The notes: a model not told the origin generated them from the letters alone. A stretch of 64,000 bases of DNA from Myxococcales bacterium (GCA_016707895.1 JADJGV010000014.1:124001-188000); one strand, 5' to 3'; counted from the first letter of the stretch, positions 10,189 through 20,692 are shown. Program-made: numbers and translations.

Positions 10189-13056
10189 ATGCGCAGGTCT
10201 CGCTGGTTGCTCGCAGGTCTCGCGGTCGTCGTCGTCGCTGGTTGTCCGGCGGCCAAGCCGGCCCGCACCCCCGTCGGCGCGCCGCCGACCGCCGGCGCCG
10301 ACGCCGCGCCGCCCCCCGACGTCCCCACGGTCCCGGCGGTGCCGCTGGTCGTCGATCCGGCGGTGACCACCGGCACGCTGCCCAACGGCCTCACCTATTA
10401 CATCCGCAAGAACGGCCAGCCGGCCAAGCGCGCCGACCTGTGGCTGGCGGTCAACGCCGGCGCGGTGCTCGAGGACGACGACCAGCGCGGCGTCGCGCAC
10501 TTCGTCGAGCACATGGCGTTCAACGGCACCCGCAAGTTCCCCGGCCAGGCGATCGTCAACTGGCTCGAGACCACCGGCATGAAGTTCGGGCCCGACGTCA
10601 ACGCGTTCACGGCGTTCGACGAGACCGTCTACCAGATCCAGGTGCCGACCGACGATCCCGCGGTGTTCGACCACGGCCTCGACGTGCTGCACGAGTGGGC
10701 CCAGGGCGTGGCCTTCGAGCCCGCCGAGGTCGAGAAGGAGCGCGGCGTGGTGCTCGAGGAGCGGCGCTTGGGCCGCGGCGCCCAGGGCCGCTTGCTCGAC
10801 AAGATCTTCCCCGGCGCGCTGCCCGGCTCGAAGTATGGCCAGCGGGTGCCGATCGGCACCGAGGAGGTGCTGACGAAGGTCGGCCCCGACGTGCTGCGGC
10901 GCTTCTACCGCGACTGGTACCGCCCCGACCTGATGGCGGTGATCGTCGTCGGCGACGTCGACCCGGCGGCCGTGGCGGCGCAGATCGCGGCGCAGTTCGG
11001 CGACCTGACTGGGCCGGTGTCGCCGCGGCCGCGGCCCGAGGTCGCGGTGCCCGATCAGGCCAAGCCGGTGACGCTGACGATCCAGGATCCCGAGATCCCG
11101 GTGTCGCTCGTGGCGGTGGTGAGCAAGCAGCCGCACCGCGCCGTGCGGACCGAGGCTGACTTCCGCGCCGCGCTGGTCGATCGCCTGGCGACGACGATGC
11201 TCAACGCCCGGCTCACCGAGCTGGGCCAGCACGCCGAGGCGCCGTTCATGCTGGCGGCGGTCGGCACCGCGCCGCTGTTGCGGCCGATCGACCTGTGGTT
11301 CCAGGGCGCGGTGGTCAAGGACGACCGGGTCGAGGACGCGCTGACCGTGATGGCGACCGAGCTGGCCCGCGCCGACAAGTTCGGCTTCACCGCCACCGAG
11401 CTGGCGCGCGCCGGCAAGGAGCTCCTGCAGCAGGTCGACAAGGCCGCCACCGAGCGCGACACCACCGAGTCCAAGCAGCTGATCGGCGAGCTGTCGCGGA
11501 TGTTCCTCACCGGCGAGCCGATGATCGGCGCGGTGGCCGAGGCCGCGCTGGCCCACCGGCTGGTGCCCGACATCTCCGCGGCGGAGCTGCGGGCGGTGAT
11601 CCGCCGGCTGGCCAGCGAGCACAACCGGGTGGTGCTGGTGGCCGGCAACGCCGCCGCGACGCTGCCCGCCGAGGCGGCGCTGGCCGCCGCGGTCGCCGCC
11701 GGCGCCGCCAAGGCCACCGCGCCGTACGTCGACGACGCCGCCAGCGGCCCGCTGGTCGCCGCGCCGCCGACGCCGGGCACGATCACCGCGCGCCGCGAGC
11801 TGCCCGAGATCGGCGCCAGCGAGTGGACGCTGTCCAACGGCGTGACCGTCGTGCTCAAGCGCACGCTGTGGAAGAACGGCGAGGTGCTGATCGGCGGCAC
11901 GTCGCCGGGCGGCACGTCCTTGGCGAGCGACGCCGACTTCGTGGCCGCCGACAGCGCCGACGAGCTCGCGGCGGCCAGCGGCGCGGGGACGCTGTCGGCG
12001 GTGCAGCTCGACAAGGCCCTGGCTGGCAGCGGCGCCTCGGCGACGGTGCGGTTCGGCATGCTCGGCCAGTACGTCGACGGCGTCGCCGAGCCCGAGCGCG
12101 TCGAGACCTTGCTGCAGCTGATCTACCTGCGGCTGACCGCGCCGCGCCGGGACGACGCCGCGATCGCCGCGTGGCGCGCGCAGCAGGTCGCCGCCCGCGC
12201 CCACCAGACCGACGACCCCGCGACGGTGTTCGACGCCAAGTTCGACGAGGTCGCCACCAGCGGCCACCCGCGCACGCGGCTCCTGACCGGCGACGACTTC
12301 GCCAAGCTCGACGTCGACCAGGCGCTGGCGTTCTACCGCGCGCGACTGGCCCGCTTCCACGGCGCCAGCTTCGCGATCGTCGGCAACTTCGATCCGGCGA
12401 CGATCGAGCCGTGGGTGCTGACCTACCTGGGCGGCCTGCCCGACGGCGGCGCCCCGGAGGCGTGGAAGGACATCGCGATCAAGCGGCCGAGCGGGCCGGT
12501 GCGGTTCGATGTCCACCAGGGCATCGAGCCCAAGGCCACGGTGCGCGCGCTCTACCACGTGGCCGCGCCCTGGAGCCTGGCCGCCGAGGTCGAGATCCGC
12601 GCGCTGGCCGACGCGGTGGCGATGCGCCTGCGCGAGCAGCTGCGCGAGGGCATGGGCGGCACCTACGGTGTGCGGGTGCGCGGCGCGCTGGCGCGGCGCC
12701 CGGCGGGCCTGGCCACGATCGAGATCGAGTTCGGTTGCGCGCCCGATCGCGCGGAGGCGCTGCTCAAGGCGGCCCAGGCGGAGATCGCGGCGCTGCGCAA
12801 GCGCGGACCGTCGGCGGTGGTGCTGCAGAAGATCAAGGAGACCTGGAAGCGCCAGCGCCAGGTCGACACCCAGACCAACCGCTACTGGGTCGACGCGCTG
12901 ATCGACGACGTCTACCCCAACCACGACGAGCCCAAGACGATCGTCGCGGTCGATCCGCTGATCGCCGGCCTCACCACCGCCAAGCTCAAGGCCGCGGCGG
13001 CGCGCTACCTGGGCAAGGACGTCGTCATCGGCGTGCTGACCCCGGCGACGAAGTAG
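10189..13056 (+). CDS. M16-family zinc metalloprotease, lipoprotein (pitrilysin/insulinase-like)
   Basis: The start at 10189 has a strong SD (AAGGAG). The 955-residue product has a lipoprotein signal (lipobox VAGC, Cys19) and a Pro/Ala linker. The first M16 domain holds the inverted zinc motif HFVEH (104-108) and the downstream conserved Glu region (EVEKERGVVLEERR). The rest carries the usual inactive M16 repeats, including the SDADFVAADSADEL region and the C-terminal REQLREGMGGTYGVRVRG segment that helps form the closed chamber. It is close in size to the lipidated pitrilysin-like proteases of delta-proteobacteria and Bacteroidetes and should degrade peptides in the periplasm or at the outer membrane. 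Its last 32 nt overlap the 3' end of the convergent radical SAM gene. Confidence 0.92.
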   Translation: MRRSRWLLAGLAVVVVAGCPAAKPARTPVGAPPTAGADAAPPPDVPTVPAVPLVVDPAVTTGTLPNGLTYYIRKNGQPAKRADLWLAVNAGAVLEDDDQRGVAHFVEHMAFNGTRKFPGQAIVNWLETTGMKFGPDVNAFTAFDETVYQIQVPTDDPAVFDHGLDVLHEWAQGVAFEPAEVEKERGVVLEERRLGRGAQGRLLDKIFPGALPGSKYGQRVPIGTEEVLTKVGPDVLRRFYRDWYRPDLMAVIVVGDVDPAAVAAQIAAQFGDLTGPVSPRPRPEVAVPDQAKPVTLTIQDPEIPVSLVAVVSKQPHRAVRTEADFRAALVDRLATTMLNARLTELGQHAEAPFMLAAVGTAPLLRPIDLWFQGAVVKDDRVEDALTVMATELARADKFGFTATELARAGKELLQQVDKAATERDTTESKQLIGELSRMFLTGEPMIGAVAEAALAHRLVPDISAAELRAVIRRLASEHNRVVLVAGNAAATLPAEAALAAAVAAGAAKATAPYVDDAASGPLVAAPPTPGTITARRELPEIGASEWTLSNGVTVVLKRTLWKNGEVLIGGTSPGGTSLASDADFVAADSADELAAASGAGTLSAVQLDKALAGSGASATVRFGMLGQYVDGVAEPERVETLLQLIYLRLTAPRRDDAAIAAWRAQQVAARAHQTDDPATVFDAKFDEVATSGHPRTRLLTGDDFAKLDVDQALAFYRARLARFHGASFAIVGNFDPATIEPWVLTYLGGLPDGGAPEAWKDIAIKRPSGPVRFDVHQGIEPKATVRALYHVAAPWSLAAEVEIRALADAVAMRLREQLREGMGGTYGVRVRGALARRPAGLATIEIEFGCAPDRAEALLKAAQAEIAALRKRGPSAVVLQKIKETWKRQRQVDTQTNRYWVDALIDDVYPNHDEPKTIVAVDPLIAGLTTAKLKAAAARYLGKDVVIGVLTPATK

Positions 13057-14302
13057 GGCCGTCGGGCGGCGCGCTCACCGCGCGGCGGATCTGCAACAGC
13101 TGCTGCGGCGGCGGGCGCGGCGGCTCGGCGGCGTCGAGCGGCTCGAGCGCGAGCTCGAAGCGTCCGTTGTCGAACGGGCGTCCAGGCGCGGCGGCGACGG
13201 CGACCAGCCGCTCGCGCAGGCCGCGCGCCGCGAGCTGCTGCGCGCGGTACGCGCAGTACGGGTTGTTGCCCGGGCGGCCGAGCAGCGCGTGGGCGGTGAA
13301 CGTGCAGCCGCCCTGGCACACCTCGCCGAACGCGCAGGTCGCGCAGAAGCCCCAGCGATCGGCGGCGGTGCGGGCGCGGGCGAAGCCGAGCTGTGGGGTC
13401 TGCCACAGCGCGGCCAGCGGCGTGGCGCGGACGTTGCCGCCGACGTAGGCGTCGGTCTGGAGCGACGGGCAGCCCTTGATCGCGCCGTCAGACTCGATGC
13501 CCATCGCGAACCGCCCGGCGACGCAGCCCTGGAAGTGGTGCAGCTCCTCCTTGCGCGGCGAGCGCAAGAGGCCCTCCTCGGGGCCGAAATAACCCAGGTT
13601 GTTGGCCGAGAAGATCGTGACGCCGTCGGTCCACGCCCGCTCCTTGAGCGCCGCCAGCCGCGGGAACAGCTCGAGCAGATCGTACGGCTGCAGGATCATG
13701 TCGGGGCGATCGGCGCCGCGGCCGAGCGGCACGGTCAGCTGCACCTGCCAGCCGCGGATGCCGGCGTCGCGCAGGATCGGGTACAGCGCCTCGAGCTCGC
13801 CGAGGTTGAGCCGGTTGATGTTGGTGTTCGCGGCGATCTCGAGGCCGGCGTCGCGCAGCGCGGCCAGCGCGGCGGTGGCGCGGGCGAAGCTGCCCTTGCC
13901 GGCGCGCAGCAGATCGTGGGTCGCCGCGAGCCCGTCGACGCTGACCGACACCAGCGCCATCCCGGCGGCGCCCAGCTCGCGCGCCAGCGCCGGCGTCACC
14001 CCGGCGCCGCCGGTGGTCATCGACGCGCGCACGCCGGCGGCGACCAGCGCGCGCACGACGTCGAGGAACGCCGGGTGCAAGTACGCCTCGCCGCCGATCA
14101 GCACGACCTCGCGGGTGCCCATCGCCGCGAGCTGCCGCACCACGTCGAGCGCCTGATCGCGATCGAGCTCGTCGGGGCGCGCGGTGCCGGCGCGCGAGCC
14201 GCAGTGGGTGCACGGCTGATCGCACGCCAAGGTCAGCTCCCACACGACGTAGCGCGGGTGGTGCGCCTCGGTCACGACGTCGAGGCGCCGCGCGGCGGGC
14301 AT
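13025..14302 (-). CDS. Radical SAM/SPASM peptide-maturase-like enzyme
   Basis: The 425-residue product has the radical SAM CxxxCxxC motif in CDQPCTHC (Cys27, 31, 34), which binds the 4Fe-4S cluster that cleaves S-adenosylmethionine. It then has the GGEAYLHP motif typical of the fold. The C-terminal third has a SPASM domain for auxiliary clusters: a Cys in HHFQGC, then IKGCPSL, then FCATCAFGEVCQGGC and a final PYCAYR. SPASM enzymes mostly modify ribosomally made peptides (sactipeptide, mycofactocin or PQQ type). A small Cys-rich peptide gene lies directly upstream, only 12 nt away on the same strand, making a precursor-maturase pair plausible. No SD is obvious, which fits co-translation from an operon. 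The 3' end overlaps the convergent M16 gene. Confidence 0.9.
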   Translation of the reverse strand: MPAARRLDVVTEAHHPRYVVWELTLACDQPCTHCGSRAGTARPDELDRDQALDVVRQLAAMGTREVVLIGGEAYLHPAFLDVVRALVAAGVRASMTTGGAGVTPALARELGAAGMALVSVSVDGLAATHDLLRAGKGSFARATAALAALRDAGLEIAANTNINRLNLGELEALYPILRDAGIRGWQVQLTVPLGRGADRPDMILQPYDLLELFPRLAALKERAWTDGVTIFSANNLGYFGPEEGLLRSPRKEELHHFQGCVAGRFAMGIESDGAIKGCPSLQTDAYVGGNVRATPLAALWQTPQLGFARARTAADRWGFCATCAFGEVCQGGCTFTAHALLGRPGNNPYCAYRAQQLAARGLRERLVAVAAAPGRPFDNGRFELALEPLDAAEPPRPPPQQLLQIRRAVSAPPDGPTSSPGSARR

Positions 14303-14314
14303 CGCGCGGGCTCG

Positions 14315-14581
14315 CTACCGCACGGCCGCGTCGGGGCTGCCGCCGTCGCCGCCGCCGCCGTCGCTGCCGGCGTCGCTGCCGGCGGGCGCGTCGATCGGAT
14401 CGGGCGCGAAGTCGCCGTAGGCGCAGCCGGGCACGCACACGCCGGCGGCCAACACCGCGGCCAGCGCGATCGCGCCCACCTTGACGGTGCGGCCGCGGCG
14501 CTCGCTGGCGCGGCAATGCGGACACTCGTCGGTGCTGCTCGGCACGAAGCCGCGGCAGCGCTCGCAGACCTGGAGGCTCAT
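14315..14581 (-). CDS. Small zinc-ribbon/transmembrane peptide; candidate substrate of the adjacent radical SAM enzyme
   Basis: This 88-residue product starts at an ATG with GAGGGA upstream. A mini zinc ribbon (Cys6-x2-Cys9 and Cys20-x2-Cys23) is followed by a basic stretch and one hydrophobic helix (about 35-50, GAIALAAVLAAGVCV). After the helix comes PGCAYGDF (52-58), then an Asp/Gly/Ala-rich tail ending SPDAAVR. The layout suggests a cytoplasmic ribbon, a signal anchor or atypical lipoprotein signal, and an exported tail with the conserved-looking C-x-YGD motif. Bacteroidetes contain radical-SAM-linked small lipoproteins with YG-type motifs after the signal, and the arrangement here is analogous. 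The order peptide then maturase with 12-nt spacing supports a functional pair. The modification and function are unknown. Confidence 0.75.
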   Translation of the reverse strand: MSLQVCERCRGFVPSSTDECPHCRASERRGRTVKVGAIALAAVLAAGVCVPGCAYGDFAPDPIDAPAGSDAGSDGGGGDGGSPDAAVR

Positions 14582-14784
14582 GGTTCCCTCATCGCAAAGG
14601 CGCGCGCACGCATCCCCGGCGTGACAGCAACCCTCATTCCAGCACCGCGCCCGCGCCCGATCAAGCGGTTGCGCGCCGCCCGGGGCGCGCGGCCCCTGCC
14701 GATCGCGACATCGCCGTCACGCCGGATCCGGCGCCAGCACCAGCACCGATCGTCGACCCCTCCCGCTCCCCGTCCCCGATCCGG

Positions 14785-15423
14785 TCAGTTCGCCTCGAGC
14801 GCGCCCAGCAGCTCGTTGACCGCGTCCTCGGTGCGCTTGGCCATCGCCTTGGGCACCGGCAGCTCGTCCTCGCCGAGCAGCGCCACCAGGCGGCGGGCCG
14901 CGCCGAGCAGCTGGCCGCGGATGCGCTCCTTCTTCTCGTCCTCGGCCTCGGGGAACGCGACCTCCTTGTACTTCTTGGCCAGCATCGGCGCCTCGGCGCC
15001 TTCCTCGAAGGCGAAGCGCCGCATGTCGGCCAGCGTGTCGGCGTCGGCGGCGCCGCGGTCGGTGGCCTTCTGCACGAACTCGACCGCCGCCATCGACGGG
15101 ATCGGCTCCTCGGGCATCGCCCGGGCGCGCTCGAGCACCGTCGGCGCGGCCGACTCGAGGAAGCGGTAGCTGCCGAGCAGCTTGGCCACCGTCGACGAGC
15201 GCAGGTGCAGCTCCTTGCGGCAGTAGGCGTCGAAGTCGGTGAAGCCCCAGCGCCGCCACGACTCGTGCTTCTGCACCCGGGCCAGCGCGTCGGCCAGCTC
15301 CAGCCAGGTGCGCTTGAAGGCGCGCGCCTTGGCCAGCGTGTCGGCGCGCTCGGGATCGCCAGACACCGCCAGCAGGCGGTCTTCCATGGCGCGGTCGGTC
15401 TTGGTGATGATCTTCGAACCCAC
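14785..15423 (-). CDS. Conserved helical protein of unknown function
   Basis: The product is about 212 residues, mainly helical, without signal peptide or membrane segment. Residues about 45-90 (ESWRRWGFTDFDAYCRKEL then LRSSTVAKLLGSYRFLE) read like a helix-turn-helix or ParB-type helical module. The C-terminal half is highly charged (KKYKEVAFPEAEDEKKERI). I chose the GTG at 15423 because a TAGCGT hexamer ends 7 nt upstream; a GTG at 15432 would add three residues. I do not recognise the family beyond similarity in style to conserved hypothetical proteins of myxobacteria. The stretches 14582-14784 and 15437-15490 hold no gene I can support. Confidence 0.7.
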   Translation of the reverse strand: MGSKIITKTDRAMEDRLLAVSGDPERADTLAKARAFKRTWLELADALARVQKHESWRRWGFTDFDAYCRKELHLRSSTVAKLLGSYRFLESAAPTVLERARAMPEEPIPSMAAVEFVQKATDRGAADADTLADMRRFAFEEGAEAPMLAKKYKEVAFPEAEDEKKERIRGQLLGAARRLVALLGEDELPVPKAMAKRTEDAVNELLGALEAN

Positions 15424-15430
15424 GGCGCGC

Positions 15431-15436
15431 ACGCTA
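15431..15436 (-). promoter_or_regulatory. -10 hexamer TAGCGT, leaderless start
   Basis: TAGCGT on the minus strand ends 7 nt before the GTG at 15423. No Shine-Dalgarno is present. Confidence 0.45.
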
Positions 15437-15490
15437 TGCGATCCCTCTGATCGCTACCAGCCGCATCGCCCGGGTTGGGTGGCGACGCGT

Positions 15491-15560
15491 GTCTCGCGTA
15501 TTCGAAGGGGGCCCCACGGGGCATGACCCTGTGGGGGAAGGTTTGTCGACAAACCTTCCC
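15491..15560 (+). repeat. Twin-hairpin intergenic element, copy A
   Basis: The flank TCTCGCGTATTCG-AAGGGGG is followed by hairpin 1 (arms CCCCACGGGG and CCCTGTGGGG around loop CATGA, 15512-15536). Hairpin 2 follows (arms GGGAAGGTTT and AAACCTTCCC around GTCGAC, 15535-15560). Unlike the other copies, it lies between two divergent genes. The 80 nt to its right (15561-15640) include an AT-richer stretch with GAATTC and could be the remnant of a lost gene whose 3' end it once followed. Confidence 0.85.
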
Positions 15561-15643
15561 AAGAACACAGAATTCTGAGCCGGACTCCAGCGATCCCGAA
15601 CGCTTGCACCCGGCACGGAAGCTGCTCATCCTGAGGCGTCCCC

Positions 15644-16387
15644 ATGCGCTCGCTCCTCGCCGTCACCGCGCTCGCCGCCCTCTCGGGCTGCTTCGCGGCC
15701 TACGAGGGCACCGCGGCCGACGACGGCCTGGGCGCGCCGACGCAGTGCGTGGTCGCCGCCGACTGCGTGCTGGCCGGCCCCAGCTGCTGCGACTGCCCGT
15801 CGTACGCGACGCCGGCGTCGGGCGGCTGGCTCGAGACCTGCGCCAACGTCGACTGCGCGCCGCCGACCGACGGCTCGTGTGCGCCGCTGACCGCCGAATG
15901 CCAGGCCGGCACCTGCGTCGCGGTGTGCGCGCCGACCACGTGCGAGACGGCGTGCCCGACCGGCTACGCCCCCGACGCCAGCGGGTGCCTCACCTGCACC
16001 TGCGCGCCGACCAGCGCGCCCGCCGCGTGCCTGCTCGACACCGACTGCGCGCAGGTGCCGGCTGACTGCTGCGGCTGCGCCCGCGGCGGCGCCGACACCG
16101 CGGTCCCGGCCGCAGAGGCCGACGCGTACGTCATGGGGCTGGGCTGCCCGGCCAACCCCGGCGAGGTGCCGTGCCCCGAGGTCACCACCTGCGCCGCCGA
16201 CGTCGGCCCCCGCTGCATCCTCGGCCAGTGCGTGCTCGGCGACAGCTCGCTGGGGCCGCCGCCGCTGCCGCCCGGGGCCTGCGGTCGCGCCGACTTGCCC
16301 GCCTGCCCGGCGGGCCAGGCCTGCGTGATCAACCAGGACCCGGCCGGCAACCCGCTGGGCGTCGGCGTCTGCACGCCGGTGCCGTGA
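15644..16387 (+). CDS. Cys-rich secreted lipoprotein with an antistasin-like motif
   Basis: The 247-residue product starts with a lipoprotein signal (LAALSGCFA, lipobox Cys near residue 16). It contains more than 30 cysteines. The central part reads CETACPTGYAPDASGCLTCTC, the spacing of antistasin-type repeats (C..GY..D..GC..C.C), flanked by CCDCP and CCGC clusters on both sides. The mature protein is probably a small disulfide-knotted domain set on the cell surface. Antistasin domains inhibit serine proteases in animals; in myxobacteria their role is unknown. A GAGG sequence upstream of the ATG serves as SD. The gene is followed 46 nt later by the Ser/Thr kinase gene. Confidence 0.8.
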   Translation: MRSLLAVTALAALSGCFAAYEGTAADDGLGAPTQCVVAADCVLAGPSCCDCPSYATPASGGWLETCANVDCAPPTDGSCAPLTAECQAGTCVAVCAPTTCETACPTGYAPDASGCLTCTCAPTSAPAACLLDTDCAQVPADCCGCARGGADTAVPAAEADAYVMGLGCPANPGEVPCPEVTTCAADVGPRCILGQCVLGDSSLGPPPLPPGACGRADLPACPAGQACVINQDPAGNPLGVGVCTPVP

Positions 16388-16418
16388 CCTCCGACGAGCA
16401 CCCGCCGCGCCGTCGGGA

Positions 16419-16424
16419 TATACT
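16419..16424 (+). promoter_or_regulatory. -10 hexamer TATACT upstream of the PEGA kinase
   Basis: TATACT is 9 nt from the ATG at 16434 and no SD precedes the start. The predicted transcript begins 0-3 nt before the start codon. Confidence 0.6.
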
Positions 16425-16433
16425 CGGCGCCAA

Positions 16434-18398
<1,965 letters not shown>

Positions 18399-18415
18399 TG
18401 CTGATCACACCGGGG

Positions 18416-18437
18416 CGACGACCGTGCGCGGTCGTCG
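18416..18437 (+). terminator. Hairpin downstream of the PEGA kinase gene
   Basis: CGACGACC (18416-18423) pairs perfectly with GGTCGTCG (18430-18437) around a 6-nt loop, 17 nt after the kinase stop. No U-run follows, as expected in such GC-rich DNA. A second hairpin (GGGGCTG/CAGCCCC, 18459-18478) precedes the next gene and could instead belong to its leader. Confidence 0.45.
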
Positions 18438-18492
18438 ACTCGGATCTGGCACGATGACGGGGCTGTCCCTGCAGCCCCCCACGAGGTCCGTC

Positions 18493-19311
18493 ATGCTCCC
18501 CAGCCGTCCCCGCCTCCTGTCGTTGCTCACCCTGGTGTTCGCGCTGCTCAGCGCCACCGTCGCGATCGCCCAGCCCGATCCGCGGGTCGAGGCCCGGGCC
18601 CACTACCAGGCCGGCGTCGCCAAGTACACCGCCGCCCAGTACGACGAGGCGGTCGCCGAGTTCCGCGCCGCCGAGCAGCTCGCGCCGTCGCCGATGAACG
18701 ACTACAACATCGGGCTCGCGCTCGACCGCAAGGGCGACGCCGCCGGCGCGATCGCCGCCTACCGCGCGTACCTCGACCGCGCGCCCAACGCCGCCAACCG
18801 CGCCGACGTCGAGGCCGCGATCGCCAAGCTCAAGCCGGCCGCCGACGCTGCGGCCGCCGCGACCGCCGAGGCAGCGCGCCAGGCCGCCGAGCAGGCCGCC
18901 GCCGCCGAGGCCGCGCGCAGGGCCGCCGAGCAGGCCGCCGCCGCGTCGCAGCCGATCCCGCAGCCGCCCGCCGCCACCGGCGATCCGGAGCTCGATCGGG
19001 TCGCGGCCCTCGACCTCGCCGCGATGCGCGGCGCCCAGCCGCTGCCGCCGCCCAGCGGCGCCGGCACGCCGGCCCCGACCCCCGACGGCACCTCCGCCAC
19101 CGCGCCCGGCCCCACCGGCGACGCGCCCAAGAAGTCGTCGCGGCCGTTCTACAAGAGCCCGGTGTTCTGGGTGCTGGCCGCGGTCGGCGTCTACGTGCTG
19201 ATCGTGCTCGCCGATGACAGCTCGAACAACACCGCGCAGCCCGGCCGCATGCTGCCGCTGCCCGAGGGCGCGCCGCGCATGTCGAGCGGCCCGGCGGTCT
19301 TCAGCTTCTGA
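18493..19311 (+). CDS. TPR-containing exported protein with C-terminal membrane helix
   Basis: I chose the ATG at 18493 (GAGG about 7 nt upstream) because it starts a clean signal peptide (RPRLLSLLTLVFALLSATVAIAQ). The earlier in-frame starts add a non-signal-like stretch. The product is 272 residues. Two or three TPR-type repeats (about 30-110; HYQAGVAKYTAAQYDEAVAEF, then NIGLALDRKGDAAGAIAAYRAYL) are followed by an Ala-rich coiled-coil with AEAARRAAEQAAA repeats, a Pro-rich linker, and a hydrophobic helix (about 217-235, FWVLAAVGVYVLIVLA). This resembles exported TPR proteins that often neighbour myxobacterial kinases; a role as partner of the adjacent PEGA kinase is possible but not shown. 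Confidence 0.82.
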   Translation: MLPSRPRLLSLLTLVFALLSATVAIAQPDPRVEARAHYQAGVAKYTAAQYDEAVAEFRAAEQLAPSPMNDYNIGLALDRKGDAAGAIAAYRAYLDRAPNAANRADVEAAIAKLKPAADAAAAATAEAARQAAEQAAAAEAARRAAEQAAAASQPIPQPPAATGDPELDRVAALDLAAMRGAQPLPPPSGAGTPAPTPDGTSATAPGPTGDAPKKSSRPFYKSPVFWVLAAVGVYVLIVLADDSSNNTAQPGRMLPLPEGAPRMSSGPAVFSF

Positions 19312-19330
19312 TCCGCGTCACGCGCGCGCG

Positions 19331-20686
19331 TCAGCCGCGTGGGCGGGGGATGCGGTAGAGCGCGAGCTTGGCGACCAGCGTGCTGCGCGCGATGCCCAGC
19401 GCCCGCGCGGCGCGGGTCTGGTTGCCGACGCACTCGTCGAGCGCGGCGATCATGCGGGCGCGATCGGCGCGCTGCTCGGCGGTGAGGAACGCCAGGTCGT
19501 CGCCGGTCGCGGCGGCGGCGGTGCTCGCGGGCGGCGCGGCGGCGGGCTCGGCGGCCGACGCGAACGCGAGGTGGCGGACCCCGACGACCGCGCCGCGCGC
19601 GAGCAGGAGCGCGCGCTCGACCACCGCCTTCAGCTCGCGCACGTTGCCGGGCCACGGTCGGGCCTCGAGGGTCGGCAGCACGTCGGGCTCGACCGCCGGC
19701 GCCGGCCGGCCGAGGCGCGCGGCGGCCTCGGCGAGGAAGCGCAGCGCCAGCGGCGCGATCAGCTGGCGGCGCTCGCGCAGCGGCGGCACGTCGAGGGTGA
19801 CGCCGTCGAGCCGGAAGAACAGATCGCCGCGGAAGCGCCCGGCGGCGACCTCGGTCGGCAGGTGGCGGTTGGTCGCCGCGATGAAGCGCGCGGTGATCGC
19901 GACCGGCCGCGTGGCGCCGAGCGGCAGCGCCTCGCGGGCCTCGAGCGCGTGCAGCAGCTTGGCCTGCAGCGCCAGCGGCACCTCGCCGATCTCGTCGAGG
20001 AACGCGGTGCCGTCGGCGGCGGCCTCGAGCAGGCCGACCTTGCGCTGGCCGGCGCCGGTGAACGCGCCCTTCTCGTAGCCGAACAGCTCGGCCTCGAGCA
20101 GCGACGGCGTCAGCGCCGCGCAGTTGATCCGTGCGAACGGCCCGGCGCGGCCCGCGAGCGCGTGCAGCGTCGACGCCAGCACGTCCTTGCCGACGCCGGT
20201 CTCGCCCTGGATCAGCACGTTCACGCCGCTGGCGGCGATCTCGCGGATCAGCGGCGACGCGCGCTCGGGCGCGGGATCGTCGACCACCAGCCGCTCGACG
20301 CCGGTGCGGCGCGACGACGGATCGCTGGCGCGGGCGCTGGTGACGACGAACGTGAACGGCCCGATGTGGAACGCCTCGCCGTCGGCCAGCGCGGTCGGCG
20401 GCCCCGCCTGGCGGGCGCCGCTGCCGAGCGTCACCCCGTTCTTCGAGCCGAGGTCCTCGACCCGCGGCGGCGCGCCGCTGGTGACCCGGGCGTGGCGCCG
20501 CGACAGCTTGGGGTGATCGATCACCACGTCGCAGTCGGGGGCGCGCCCGATCACCAGCGCCGGACCGGCGAACGGCACCGCCCGGATCGCGCCGTCGGCG
20601 ATGACCATCAGCACGTCGGCGCGCGCGGCCGGCGGTGGGCCGCTGTCCACCGCGGTGGTGTCGAGGTCGTCGGGCGGCCGCGGCAT
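19331..20686 (-). CDS. FHA-domain sigma54-dependent transcriptional activator
   Basis: The 451-residue product has an N-terminal FHA domain (about 25-115, with GRAPDCDVVIDHPKLSRRHA and GSKNG), which binds phosphothreonine. The AAA+ sigma54-activation domain follows (about 130-365): Walker A GETGVGKD, the sigma54-contact loop GAFTGA, Walker B region TAFLDEIGE and the R-finger segment FRGDLFFRLDG. The Fis-type helix-turn-helix is at the C-terminus (NQTRAARALGIARSTLVAKL). It lacks a REC domain, so input is most likely phosphorylation of a partner read by FHA, a common myxobacterial design linking Ser/Thr kinases to sigma54 promoters. The TPR-kinase gene immediately upstream on the same strand (52 nt) is the natural candidate. 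It converges on the TPR gene with 19 nt between. Confidence 0.94.
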   Translation of the reverse strand: MPRPPDDLDTTAVDSGPPPAARADVLMVIADGAIRAVPFAGPALVIGRAPDCDVVIDHPKLSRRHARVTSGAPPRVEDLGSKNGVTLGSGARQAGPPTALADGEAFHIGPFTFVVTSARASDPSSRRTGVERLVVDDPAPERASPLIREIAASGVNVLIQGETGVGKDVLASTLHALAGRAGPFARINCAALTPSLLEAELFGYEKGAFTGAGQRKVGLLEAAADGTAFLDEIGEVPLALQAKLLHALEAREALPLGATRPVAITARFIAATNRHLPTEVAAGRFRGDLFFRLDGVTLDVPPLRERRQLIAPLALRFLAEAAARLGRPAPAVEPDVLPTLEARPWPGNVRELKAVVERALLLARGAVVGVRHLAFASAAEPAAAPPASTAAAATGDDLAFLTAEQRADRARMIAALDECVGNQTRAARALGIARSTLVAKLALYRIPRPRG

Positions 20687-20692
20687 CGCGGC

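Noticed and set aside
8635..12924. A 1429-residue minus-strand open frame opposite the HNH and M16 genes
   Set aside because: It is an antisense shadow with Arg/Gly/Leu-rich low-information sequence, while the plus strand carries HNH and HxxEH motifs.
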